A stretch of DNA of 64,000 bases from DATAZK01 sp963731205 (GTDB taxonomy: Bacteria > Actinomycetota > Actinomycetes > Frankiales > Frankiaceae): positions 1,488,001-1,552,000 of the forward strand of contig CAVSUJ010000002.1 in assembly GCA_963731205.1 (NCBI GenBank). The letters run 5' to 3'. The notes under the pieces are model-generated. The model was given only the letters and a program-made list of their open reading frames with translations, had not been told where the DNA came from and ran no database searches. Below are positions 24,646-33,881 of the stretch, one piece after another. Position numbers and translations under genes: made by a program. Numbering within the stretch: position 1 is the first letter of the stretch; each line of letters opens with the position of its first letter.

Positions 24646-25435
24646 GGCGCCGTTGCGTTGACCGATCGCCGTGGTTGAGAAACTGCTCTTGTGACCTCAC
24701 ATTGCTCCTCATCGTTTGCCGGGTTCCGCTTCCCGCGTGAGGTGATCGCCCTTGCGGTGCGCTGGTACCTGCGGTACGGCTTGTCCTACCGGGACGTTGA
24801 GGAACTGCTCGCCGAACGCGGCATCTGCGTCGATCACGTGACCGTGTACCGGTGGGTGCAGCGCTTCACGTCCGAGTTCATCGAGGCTGCGCGTCCGTGC
24901 CGTCGGCTTCCGGGTGACCGCTGGTTCGTCGATGAGACCTACGTGCGCGTAGCCGGTCGCTGGACTTACCTGTACCGGGCGATCGATCAGCGTGGTCAGG
25001 TCATTGACGTCATGCTCTCGACCCGCCGTGACCTGGCCGCAGCGAAGAGCTTCTTCACCCGAGCGCTGGCAGTCGGTGTCCACCCGGTAGAGGTGACCAC
25101 AGACCGCGCGGCTGTTTATCCGCGGATACTCGACGAGCAGCTGCCGGCAGTGCTGCACGTCGTCGAGCGCTACGCCAACAATCCGATTGAAGTGACCACA
25201 GCCGGCTCAAAGCCCGGTTACGGCCGATGCGCGGACTGCGGCGGTTGCGATCAGCGCAGACCGTGTCGTCCGGTCACGCGTTCATACAGAACCTGCGCCG
25301 CGGCCACTACGAGATGGCCGCCGAAGAATCGGGTCATGCTCGAGTTGCAATTGCGTTCGAACAACTCGCGGCCGTCGTCTGACAACCAGTCCTCACGGCC
25401 CCGTCGCGCGCTCCATCGGCCAACGCAACAGAGCC
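24646..25435. mobile_element. IS6-family insertion sequence
   Basis: Inverted ends ggcgccgttgcgttgacc (24646-24663) and, at 25418-25435, the complement of ggctctgttgcgttggcc match at 15 of 18 positions. The length (790 bp) is typical of IS6. No 8-bp target duplication is visible. Confidence 0.8.
24691..25382 (+). pseudogene. IS6-family transposase, frameshifted
   Basis: The main frame covers FRFPREVIALAVRWYLRYGL, the helix-turn-helix, the first catalytic Asp (WFVDETYVRV) and second (EVTTDRAAVYP). Near 25190 the frame breaks. A second frame continues with DHSRLKARLRPMRGLRRL and AFIQNLRRGHYEM to the stop at 25380-25382. The third catalytic residue region lies at the break. A single lost base in gaagtgaccaca would explain it. 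Confidence 0.85.
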
Positions 25436-26816
25436 GACGAGGCTGCTGACGATGTGCTACCCGTCGCGCACGCGAGGCGATTCCGGCCCACCGGCCGCGC
25501 CGGACGTAGACGGTAGGTCGCGGTCCTGGCCTAGCGGCGGTAAAGAAGTCAGCCCAGCGATCTTCATTTCACGCCCGGATACCGTCGGCGAACAACTGAG
25601 CATCACCCCCGACGTCAGAATGATTCTCACGCACCCATCGACGGAAAGCGGCACGATGGCGACTATCGACCACAGTAGAAGGCTATCGGACCGAGGGGCA
25701 GAACTCGTGGACGAGCACGCGTGCAGCATCCTCGGCTTGGAGACAGTCCAGCACCAGGGCGGACAAAGCACTAGCCGGGGAGCAGAGAAGGGACGACCGA
25801 CGGTATCGTGTCGCTCGCTAGTGACAAGCTGCAATGATCTCGGATTGGTCGATCAGCCCCGACGCCAAGCGATAACGCCCGATCGCGGTGTCACGCCCGC
25901 GACAGGGCCGACAGCTAGCTAACACGACGTGCCGCGGCCGCCGTCGTCGGCGACTGCGGCGCACGGTAGCCGCAACTTGCCGCCGGTACCGAGGCGCTGC
26001 AAGGGTGCGCATTGGCGATGGCTGGGAAATTTCGGCGTGTCTACGAATGACGGTCAAAGCAGTCGCATCAGTACCCCGCGTCATCGGCGAACCCCTGGCG
26101 GGTAGTCGCGATCGTTTTCATCGACGGTGTTGCGCTGGGCAACGACGTGGTGATCTATCTCGACGGCGGCACCGCGGGAATTGGCCGCTGGCGCGTTCCA
26201 TTCTGTAGGGCGTTCTGCGAGGTGATCCGGTTCGCAGAGATGGCTATACGTTTGCGGGAAATTCCGGAGCGGATGAACCGACGCAGTGCCGCGCGACGAG
26301 CGAGGACATCGGGTAGTCGTCGCCGAAGCCGTTAGTTGAGCTAGCGCGCGTGCGATCGGGCTACTGGAACCCCGAAGAATGTTGTTGTTTCGTTCGAATC
26401 TCCCGCACGACGCTCTGCTCAGTGGCCCTCGCCGCCACGGTCTCGCCAAGAGACGCGCCCTCGTCCTGTGGGGTACTAACTCGGAGCGATGTCGAGTGCG
26501 TCAGCTTCGCCCGTCGGCGGGAAGATGACAGCTCGTTCATCCTTGCCTGCCCATAACGCTCTCTCCTCGGCAAATCCAACCACGACGAGATCCGTCCGGT
26601 CCAGCACGCAAAAGGCTCAGTCTTAGACAATCGCCGGGACTGGGAGACGCCCTGCGGCGTGGCCACACATGAAGAGAGGTCACCGCCCTAGCTGTGAGTA
26701 CAGGGGTGGCTTGGTCCATCGTGGGCCGGTGCGCGAATGACCGTTTGCGCCCCTCGATCCGAGGTAGAAACCTTGACGGTTTGGCGCCCACCCAACGCAA
26801 TGGAAGGCCGGTGCAC
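25436..26816. other. 1.4-kb stretch without a recognised gene
   Basis: Several open frames exist on both strands, none with motifs, consistent codon bias or ribosome sites I would trust. It may be degraded mobile DNA. The last 100 bp lead into the methyltransferase gene. Confidence 0.4.
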
Positions 26817-27680
26817 ATGCGCTGTACCCAGTCGCCGCCTGTATGGCTGCGCGAGGCGGAGCAACGGCTCGTGTTGGCCGGCGTTCCCTCGCCCGAGCGG
26901 GAGGCCGCGGCCTTGGCGACGTACGCGTTGGGTGACGCCTTCCTGGCTGACCCGGAACTGACGCCGACCGCTGCGCAACTGGCGTCGTTCGAGGCATTGC
27001 TCGCCCAACGCTGCGCCCGCGTGCCGCTGTCGCGGTTGACTGGCCGGGTGCAATTTCGCGGGCTCGAACTGCTTGTCGGGCCAGGCGTTTTCTTGCCGCA
27101 GCCGGAGACGTCCTCGGTGGTCGATTGGGCCGTGGCTGCCGTGGGCCGGCTCGGGTCACGAGCGACACAGCCCTTGTGCGTTGACCTGTGCTGCGGTGCT
27201 GGGACGATCGCGATGTCATTGGCCGCCGCGCTTCCGAACGCGGTCGTGCACGCCGTCGAACTCGACGCCGGCGCACTGACGTGGGCCCAGCGGAATGCCA
27301 AACACCATGGCCTCGACGTTCGCTTGCACCTGGCGGACGCAGAGGCAGCTCTCCCGCAGCTGAACGGCCAGTTCGATCTCGTCGCCAGCAACCCGCCCTA
27401 CGTCGCGACGCGCGAGCTGGACGGCGTCCATCCTGAAGTGCGCGATCATGATCCGGCGGTAGCTCTCGAGGCCGGGGAAGACGGACTGGACCTCATCCGG
27501 ACCGTCGAGCGCGCCGCACGCCGGCTCCTGCGATCGGGCGGCGTGGTCGTCGTCGAGCATTCCGACCGGCAAGGCACTTCGGCTCTTGACGTCTTCAGTG
27601 ACGAAGAAGTCTGGACGCACGTCGCCGGCCATCGTGACCACGATGAGCTCGATCGGTTTGTCACCGCGTCGCGGCGCTAG
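26817..27680 (+). CDS. PrmC/HemK-like N5-glutamine methyltransferase
   Basis: 287 residues. The N-terminal helical part (EREAAALATYALG, SRLTGRVQFRGLELLVGPGV) precedes a Rossmann methyltransferase with SAM motif VDLCCGAGTIAMSLA, acidic VVHAVELDAGAL and the NPPYV motif of enzymes acting on planar nitrogen. PrmC methylates the GGQ glutamine of release factors. A second copy away from prfA may have another substrate. Ribosome site ggaagg precedes the ATG; the GTG at 26811 is a close alternative. The next gene starts five bases after the stop. Confidence 0.85.
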   Translation: MRCTQSPPVWLREAEQRLVLAGVPSPEREAAALATYALGDAFLADPELTPTAAQLASFEALLAQRCARVPLSRLTGRVQFRGLELLVGPGVFLPQPETSSVVDWAVAAVGRLGSRATQPLCVDLCCGAGTIAMSLAAALPNAVVHAVELDAGALTWAQRNAKHHGLDVRLHLADAEAALPQLNGQFDLVASNPPYVATRELDGVHPEVRDHDPAVALEAGEDGLDLIRTVERAARRLLRSGGVVVVEHSDRQGTSALDVFSDEEVWTHVAGHRDHDELDRFVTASRR

Positions 27681-27685
27681 GTGCA

Positions 27686-28630
27686 GTGTCCGCTCACATG
27701 CGCCCAGTCGCGCGGCGCGAAGAGGCTGCGCGTCCGTGGTCGAAACCTGGAAACTGGCGCAATCGCAGCATCGCAGTTCGCTGGGCGAGGTTGTGGCGCA
27801 CCCGCAGGCCGCGGACCTTCAACGACAAGGTCCGCTACAAGCTTCTGCGCGATCACCGGCCGCTGCTGGTCACCTGGGCGGACAAGGCCGAGCTGCGCCG
27901 CTATGTGGATAGGGTGCTCGGCAGCGGGCACCTGCCGGCGGCGTATGAGTTGGTGGACCGGGCGGCTGATTTCCAAGAGTTGGAGCTGCCGGAGGCGTTT
28001 GTGGTGAAGCCGACGCACGGTAGTGGGGCGTGCATCGTCGTTGACGCGCAGGCGCCTTCATGGGCACGCCTGCCGGCAGCGGCAAGCAGCTGGGTCTATG
28101 CACATGTGCGGCGGGAACATGTGGATCGCCGGCAGCTCATGCAGATCGCCGAGCACTGGCTCGATGAGCGGTACGGACGCGGCCCTAATCATGAGTGGGC
28201 CTATGGACATGTCCCGCCCCGCATCATCATGGAAGAGCTGCTCCGCGACGGCGAAGGCAACATCCCCGCCGATTACAAGCTTTTCGTCTTCCATGGCCGA
28301 TGCCATTTCGTTCAGGTCGATCAGGGTCGCTTCGCCGCGCGCACCCGAGACTTCTTCACGCGCGAGTGGCAGCCGCTGGACGTGAGCGGGGGCCTGCCGC
28401 GAAGCCACCGGCCGCCTGACCGGCCACTCCGGCTGCAAGAAATGCTGCGCGTTGCCGAGACGCTCGGCCGCGCGACAGATTTCGTGCGGGTCGATCTGTA
28501 CTGCCTGCCCGATCGCATCGTGGTCGGCGAGCTCACGAGCAGCCCGGCTGGTGGTGACAGTCCGTTCGACCCTCCGCACTGGAACATGATCTTCGGTGCG
28601 CCGTGGACGGTCCCGGCCCGCTACCGCTGA
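27686..28630 (+). CDS. TupA-like ATP-grasp protein
   Basis: 314 residues resembling the TupA-like ATP-grasp family: TFNDKVRYKLLRDHRPLL, TWADKAELRRYVDRVLG, FVVKPTHGSGACIVV (nucleotide-binding strand and glycine loop), RIIMEELLRDGEGN, IPADYKLFVFHGRCHFVQVD and VRVDLYCLPDRIVVGELT near the metal site. Members sit in polysaccharide clusters and probably ligate amino acids or related groups to glycans (teichuronopeptide in Bacillus). It lies between a methyltransferase and four glycosyltransferases. The GTG start at 27686 is uncertain; an ATG lies four codons on. Confidence 0.8.
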   Translation: MSAHMRPVARREEAARPWSKPGNWRNRSIAVRWARLWRTRRPRTFNDKVRYKLLRDHRPLLVTWADKAELRRYVDRVLGSGHLPAAYELVDRAADFQELELPEAFVVKPTHGSGACIVVDAQAPSWARLPAAASSWVYAHVRREHVDRRQLMQIAEHWLDERYGRGPNHEWAYGHVPPRIIMEELLRDGEGNIPADYKLFVFHGRCHFVQVDQGRFAARTRDFFTREWQPLDVSGGLPRSHRPPDRPLRLQEMLRVAETLGRATDFVRVDLYCLPDRIVVGELTSSPAGGDSPFDPPHWNMIFGAPWTVPARYR

Positions 28631-28710
28631 ACCGGATTTCTCACTTCCCCCGGTTAGTCCGCGCCGCTGAGGGGACGCACAAGTTAGCGACGTAAGGAAG
28701 GCGGTGCGGC

Positions 28711-29805
28711 GTGTCCGAAGCTGTCCTGCGGGTGGCGTCCGTGCCCGCGGGGCACGTGTATGTCAGGCATCTGGCTGGGCTCGACGGCAGCGACGGTGTG
28801 GTGAGACTGCCCGATCCGCTCGCGGCGAACGCAGCCACCGCGTCGCAATGGTGGCCGCCGGCGATGCTGGAGCCGGGCTGGGTCGCGGACCATCATCATG
28901 ACTTCGACGTCTTTCACGTGCACTTTGGCTTTGACGCGCAAACCCCGGCGCGGCTCTCAGCGTTGGTCGAGGAATTGCACGCGGCCAGAAAGCCCTTGGT
29001 TTACACCGTTCACGATCTTCGTAACCCGCATCAGGCTGATCCCGTACCGCACTCCGATCATCTCGATGTGCTGATTCCTGCGGCTGACGCGCTGGTTACG
29101 TTGACGACAGGCGCCGCGACTCAGATCGAACGAGGTTGGGGGCGGAGCGCGCATGTGCTGCCGCACCCGCATGTAGTGGACCTGCCACGGGTGGGAAAGC
29201 GTCAGCATCGCTCGCCGAGGCCTTTCGTCGTCGGAGTGCACGCCAAGAGTCTGCGCGCCTCCATGGACCCCCTTGCCGTGCTGCGGGTGCTCGCTCCAGC
29301 CCTGCGCGAGCTTCCCGCCGTGGTGTTGCGGGTGGACGTGCACAGCGACGTCATGCACTCGCGTAACGCCCGGCATGACACCGAGCTGGCTGCTTTCCTG
29401 CGTAGCGCCGCCGCCCGCGGTGATCTGACGCTGCACGTGCACGACTACTTCACCGACGAGCAACTCTGGTCCTACCTAAGCGCGCTGGATGTCTCGGTGC
29501 TGCCCTACCGGTTCGGTACGCATTCCGGGTGGCTCGAGGCCTGCCACGATCTGGGCACTACGGTGATCGCACCCAGCTGCGGCTTCTACGCCGAGCAGCG
29601 ACCCTGCCTGACGTACGGCCACGACGAGAGTCACCTGGACGAGGCGTCGTTGCTAAGTGCGGTGGAGTACGCGTATTCACGCCGACCGCTGTGGCAGGCC
29701 GAGCTTTCCGACCGGCTTGACGAGCGGCAGCGACTGTCGCAGGCGCATCGCAAGCTGTATGCACAGGTGCTGGAGCACCGACCGTTCGCCTCGTTACTGC
29801 AATGA
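28711..29805 (+). CDS. glycosyltransferase (GT4-like)
   Basis: 364 residues from a GTG. The N-terminal Rossmann half has HDFDVFHVHFGFDAQTPAR and PLVYTVHDLRNPHQ. The C-terminal half shows RPFVVGVHAKSLRASMDPL, VDVHSDVM, DLTLHVHDYFTDEQLWSYL and DVSVLPYRFGTHSGWLEAC with the E/D-rich nucleotide-sugar site of GT-B enzymes. The acceptor is unknown. Its stop overlaps the next start by four bases (atga). Confidence 0.85.
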   Translation: MSEAVLRVASVPAGHVYVRHLAGLDGSDGVVRLPDPLAANAATASQWWPPAMLEPGWVADHHHDFDVFHVHFGFDAQTPARLSALVEELHAARKPLVYTVHDLRNPHQADPVPHSDHLDVLIPAADALVTLTTGAATQIERGWGRSAHVLPHPHVVDLPRVGKRQHRSPRPFVVGVHAKSLRASMDPLAVLRVLAPALRELPAVVLRVDVHSDVMHSRNARHDTELAAFLRSAAARGDLTLHVHDYFTDEQLWSYLSALDVSVLPYRFGTHSGWLEACHDLGTTVIAPSCGFYAEQRPCLTYGHDESHLDEASLLSAVEYAYSRRPLWQAELSDRLDERQRLSQAHRKLYAQVLEHRPFASLLQ

Positions 29806-30874
29806 GAGTCGCCCTCATCGCGTCAGCGCGCTATCCGATCCGTGAGCCGTTCGCCGGAGGCCTCGAGGCCCATTCTTGGGCCCTAGCCCGAGGTCTCAGC
29901 GATCTTGGACACGCTGTCAGCGTCTTCGCTGGCGCGGACTCCGATCCCCGGCTGGACGTCCACAGCCTGCAGCTGCGCCGGCCGCAGATCAGCGACCTGG
30001 CCCGCAGCGACGTCAGCATGACGCCGCAATGGTGGCTGGAGGAGCACCACGCCTACCTGTCGCTGATGCTGGATCTGGCCGGCGACAGCGGAGACGACTA
30101 CGACGTCATCCATAACAACAGCCTGCACTACCTTCCGGTCGCCATGGCGTCGATGCTGGCGACGCCGGTGGTGAGCACCCTGCACACCCCGCCCACTCCC
30201 TGGCTCGAGTCAGCGATCCAGGCGCCGCGGGGTTGTCCGGTCACGTTCGCAGCCGTCAGCGCCCACACGGCGCAAATGTGGCGACATCTCGTCCCCGACG
30301 CGCGAATCGTCCACAACGGCGTGGATCTCGAAGCGCTGGCAGCCGGGACCCGGAGGCGGCCCGGCGATCTGGTCCGGTCGACTGGTGCCGGAGAAAGGGC
30401 CACACCTTGCCGCCGAGGCCGCCGTTAAGACTGGGATCGAGCTGCAGCTTGCCGGCCCGCTACCGGATGTCGCCTACTTCAAGGAACAGGTCGAGCCGTG
30501 GCTGGGCGATCGCGTCCGCTACATCGGCCACCTCACCGCTGAGGAACTCGCGCGCGTGGTGGGGCAGGCTTCGGTCAGTGTCGTGACACCGGTCTGGGAA
30601 GAGCCGTTCGGACTGATCGTCGCCGAATCGATGGCGTGCGGTACACCGGTCGCCGGCTTCGCGCGCGGCGCGTTGCCCGAGCTGGTCGGTCGCACCGGCG
30701 GGGTGCTGGTGGCGCCCGAACGACGTGGACGCACTGGCGTCGGCAATGGTGTCGGCGCAGACGATGGACCGATCGCTGGTGCGCGCCCACGCCGCGCAGA
30801 CCTGTTCGGTCGAGACCATGCTGCATGGATACGAGCAGCTGTACAACGAACTGGCCGTGCGGCGCGCAGCATGA
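29802..30874 (+). pseudogene. GT4 glycosyltransferase, two frameshifts
   Basis: The first frame begins MRVALIASARYPIREPFAGG, with DVIHNNSLHYLP, VVSTLHTPPTPW and ARIVHNGVDLEA. Near 30360 it shifts to GRLVPEKGPHLAAEAAV, TAEELARVVGQASVSVVTP and EPFGLIVAESMACGTPVAGF. Near 30717 it shifts again to NDVDALASAMVSAQTMDRSL and ends with VRRAA-TGA at 30872. Both changes are explained by single inserted bases. With those repaired it is a complete retaining GT4 (about 356 residues) with the E-x7-E motif. Its stop overlaps the next ATG. Confidence 0.85.
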
Positions 30875-31880
30875 TCGGCTACTACGTCCACCATCAGGGA
30901 TCGGGACACCAGCGCCGGATGCGCGCGATCGCCCGTCACCTCACCACGCCCGTCACGGTGCTGTCCTCAGCGCCGCAACCGATGGGCTACGACGGACCGT
31001 GGTTGACGCTTCCGGCTGACTTCGGCGCCGGAACCGCTGTCGATCCGACCGCGCACGGAACGTCGCACTGGGCGCCAGTGCACCACCGCGGCTTGCGCGA
31101 TCGGATGGCCGCGATCGCGGGCTGGATCCAGGCTGCGCAGCCGAGCCTTTTCATGGTCGACGTCTCGTGCGAGGTAGCTCGTTTCGTGCGTCTCATGGGA
31201 GTGCCTGTCGTCGTGGTGGCCATGGCGGGCGACCGCAGCGACCGGGTCCACGTCGACGCTTACGACGGCGCGCACGCGTTGCTCGCACCGTGGACCGCCG
31301 AGTTCGCCCGAAGCGAATGGCCAGACCGGTGGCTGGAAAAGACCTGGCACGTCGGGGCCTTTTCCGCCGCCGACGAGCACGAACAGCCGGCGAGGACCGC
31401 TGCGCCGATGACCCGCCGCGTCGCCTTGCTGGCGGGATCGGGAGGCAGCGACATCACTCGCGCGCAGGTGGAGCAAGCCCGGGCCGCGACGTCCGGATGG
31501 CAGTGGCAGGTGCTCGGGGTTCCCGGTTACGGTGGCACGCCGACACCTGGCCGGTCCTGCTGGACGCGGATGTCGTCGTCACCCATGCCGGGCAGAACGC
31601 GATAGCTGAAGTCGCCGCGGCACGAAAGCCGGCCGTCGTCCTGCCGCAGTCGCGGCCTTACGGTGAACAACTCGACACTGCCACGCGTTTGCGTCAGGCG
31701 GACCTGGCCACGGTACTGACGACGTGGCCCGAGCCCGCTCAATGGGAGCCGATTCTGGAGCGAGCGGCGGAGCGAAACGGTGAGCGCTGGACCCGGTGGG
31801 CGCCGGGCGACGGCGCGATGCGGACGGCCGGGTTGATCGACCGGGCAGCAAGCGAATTCGCTTGCAGTTTAAGGGGATAG
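30871..31880 (+). pseudogene. MurG-like GT-B glycosyltransferase, one frameshift
   Basis: Starts MIGYYVHHQGSGHQRRMRAI (glycine-rich N-terminal loop of GT-B enzymes acting on UDP-sugars), with LFMVDVSCEVARFVRLMGVP. It is read to VLGVPGYGG near 31535, where the frame changes. The second frame gives LLDADVVVTHAGQNAIAEVA and KPAVVLPQSRPYGEQLDTA, the donor-site region. One deleted base explains the break. Repaired length is about 336 residues. The next gene begins five bases after its stop. Confidence 0.85.
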
Positions 31881-31884
31881 CGCG

Positions 31885-32745
31885 ATGCGGACGATGGTCA
31901 TCACCATCGCGTCAGGCCGGCACGATCACCTTCGTGCCCAGCAGCGCGGTATCGCCGCAGGCAGCCAGCAGCCGAACGGCTACATCGTCGTCGCGATGGG
32001 TGACTCCGAGATCCGGACAGTCGTCAATCACGGCGAGCCCGTCCCAACGGTGGTGGAAGTCTGCCTGTGCGACGGGCGGCTGCCCCTGGCACGAGCGCGC
32101 AACGCGGGTGCGGCGGCTGCGCTGGAAAGGGGAGCGGACCTCCTCATCTTCCTGGACGTCGACTGCGTGCCTAGCTACGCGCTGCTGGCGCGGTATGAGT
32201 TCGCCGCAAAACTGCCGCTCTGCAGTTCCGGGCTGCTCTGCGGCCCCGTCGCTTATCTGCCGGAATCGGCCAAGGGCAAAGATCCGGCCGCGTGGCCTTC
32301 GCTGGCTACGCCGCATCCAGCCCGCCCGATACCGCCCGACGGTGACGTCGTACTCGGCACCGACTTGAATCTGTTCTGGTCCCTATCCTTTGCCGTGACG
32401 GCGAAGACGTGGCGCCACATCGGCGGCTTCTGCGAGGAGTACCTCGGTTACGGCGCAGAAGACACCGACTACAGCCGTCTTGCCGCCCGTGCCGGAGCCC
32501 ACCTCTGGTGGGTCGGAGGGGCCACGGCATTCCATCAATACCACGTCAGCCAGAGTCCGCCGGTCGATCACCTTGAAGACATCCTGCGGAACGCGCTGCT
32601 GTTTCATCGCCGCTGGGCAGAGTGGCCCATGGTGGGATGGCTGGAGCAATTCCGTGCATTTGGGCTGGCCGACACCGACCCGATCAGCGGGCGCTGGACA
32701 CGAACGGTGCCTGCCCGCGACATGCAACCGGTCTGCGGTGAGTGA
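31885..32745 (+). CDS. family 2 glycosyltransferase
   Basis: 286 residues. GT-A fold with MRTMVITIASGRHDHLRAQQ, ARARNAGAAAALERGADLLI, the metal-binding DxD in FLDVDCVP, then LGTDLNLFWSLSFAVTAKTW, IGGFCEEYLGYGAEDTDY (E-D motif of the galactosyltransferase-like C-terminus) and ATAFHQYHVS. It probably transfers a hexose in the same polysaccharide pathway. A bidirectional terminator follows. Confidence 0.88.
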   Translation: MRTMVITIASGRHDHLRAQQRGIAAGSQQPNGYIVVAMGDSEIRTVVNHGEPVPTVVEVCLCDGRLPLARARNAGAAAALERGADLLIFLDVDCVPSYALLARYEFAAKLPLCSSGLLCGPVAYLPESAKGKDPAAWPSLATPHPARPIPPDGDVVLGTDLNLFWSLSFAVTAKTWRHIGGFCEEYLGYGAEDTDYSRLAARAGAHLWWVGGATAFHQYHVSQSPPVDHLEDILRNALLFHRRWAEWPMVGWLEQFRAFGLADTDPISGRWTRTVPARDMQPVCGE

Positions 32746-32766
32746 ACTCGTCAGTCGCGTAGCCCC

Positions 32767-32800
32767 GTATCCGGTCCCCATGACGGCGGGGACCGGATAC
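32767..32800. terminator. bidirectional hairpin terminator
   Basis: Perfect 13-bp stem gtatccggtcccc / ggggaccggatac with an eight-base loop, between the convergent glycosyltransferase and DUF3618 genes. Confidence 0.85.
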
Positions 32801-32808
32801 GGCAAACG

Positions 32809-33423
32809 TCAGGAACTACGGGCGTCCTGGACGGTCTGGGCGCCGGACTGCGCCTGCTCTTTGACGACCTGAACAGACGCGGAGCCTTCGTCCTTGACCG
32901 TGGCCGCAGCGTCAGTGGCTGTCTCCTTGACCGACTGGACTGCCTGCTGCGCGGCGGGTTTGAGCTCTTCCGTGGCGTCGCGGGCGGCCTCTTTCAGCGG
33001 TTCGGTCAGCATCGGCGCCGAGTCCTTCAGCGAAGCTGCTGCATCGATCTCTTTGGTCGAGGCCGGCAGCACGGAGCCGATCAGCCAGCCGACGCCGAAA
33101 GCCACCAGCCCGGCGGCGAGGGGGTTGCCGGCCGTCTTTGCCTTCGCCGTCTGGGGTGCTCCCGTCACGGCGTCACCGACGGACGAGGCCGCGCCGGAGA
33201 CTGTCGCAGTGGCGTGGGATGCCGACGAACTCATACTGCTGGTCGCGTGGTCGGTAACGCCCATGACCCGGTCCTTGACTCCGCTCACGGCGCCGCGCGC
33301 CTTGTCGACCTGACGGTGCGCCACGTTGCCCGGCTTCACCGAGTCGGTGAGCGCATTCACGTCAGTGCTGAGGTTTTGCCTGGTGCGCTCGATGTCAGCG
33401 CGGATCTGGTCGGGGGTAGTCAT
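32809..33423 (-). CDS. DUF3618 membrane protein
   Basis: 204 residues. The N-terminus MTTPDQIRADIERTRQNLST is the DUF3618 signature (D-I-E-x-T-R-x-x-L). After a Ser/Ala-rich helix comes one membrane segment (NPLAAGLVAFGVGWLIGSVL, about 108-127) and a long amphipathic Ala/Lys/Glu tail. Function unknown; such proteins occur with holin-X and stress genes in actinobacteria. Its ATG is two bases beyond the stop of the upstream gene, so it is the third gene of an operon. Confidence 0.85.
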   Translation of the reverse strand: MTTPDQIRADIERTRQNLSTDVNALTDSVKPGNVAHRQVDKARGAVSGVKDRVMGVTDHATSSMSSSASHATATVSGAASSVGDAVTGAPQTAKAKTAGNPLAAGLVAFGVGWLIGSVLPASTKEIDAAASLKDSAPMLTEPLKEAARDATEELKPAAQQAVQSVKETATDAAATVKDEGSASVQVVKEQAQSGAQTVQDARSS

Positions 33424-33425
33424 GA

Positions 33426-33881
33426 TTACGCGTCTCCCTTAATGGCTGGCGGTATTTGTTTCGCCGTCTCTGCCGTGCGTTGCAGGCCGGTGATCGTGCG
33501 CATCTCCTTGCGTCCGGTCACAGCGAGGACCGCTGCGATGACAGCCCAGATCGCTGCGACAATCAAAGCCGACAGGGCATGGCCCGTGCTGTCGCCGATG
33601 CCCCACCACAGTGCGATCGACAGGAAGAGCAGCACCATGTGGCCACCTACCCCGGCGCCGGCGAACATGCCGGCGCCCTTGCCTGCCTTGGCGGCGGAAT
33701 CCTTGACCTCTGCTTTGGCCAGTTCCACCTCCTGACGCATGAGGGTGGAGAGGTCACGGCTAACGTCCGCGAGCAGTTCGCCCACCGAAGCGCTCGATGC
33801 AGTGCGGGGCGTACGAACCGGCTCCGCCAAGCTGCTGGCGGGCCGCGCGGGGGCGACGGGGTCGTAGGGAGCCGTCATCAC
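33426..33881 (-). CDS. holin-X family membrane protein
   Basis: 151 residues matching the actinobacterial holin-X/phage holin family: SVGELLADVSRDLSTLMRQE, VELAKAEVKDSAAKAGKG, then helices HMVLLFLSIALWWGI and LSALIVAAIWAVIAAVLAV. Despite the name there is no phage context; relatives are stress-linked membrane proteins. The start overlaps the stop of the upstream gene by four bases. Confidence 0.85.
   Translation of the reverse strand: MMTAPYDPVAPARPASSLAEPVRTPRTASSASVGELLADVSRDLSTLMRQEVELAKAEVKDSAAKAGKGAGMFAGAGVGGHMVLLFLSIALWWGIGDSTGHALSALIVAAIWAVIAAVLAVTGRKEMRTITGLQRTAETAKQIPPAIKGDA

Noticed and set aside
26081..26449. Minus-strand frame with CEPDHLAERP and EIDHHVVAQRN considered as an HNH-nuclease relic
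   Set aside because: The resemblance is confined to a few residues with wrong spacing; not enough to call.
26537..27391. 284-codon minus-strand frame over the PrmC-like gene
   Set aside because: Shadow of the methyltransferase gene; Ser/Arg-rich, no domain.
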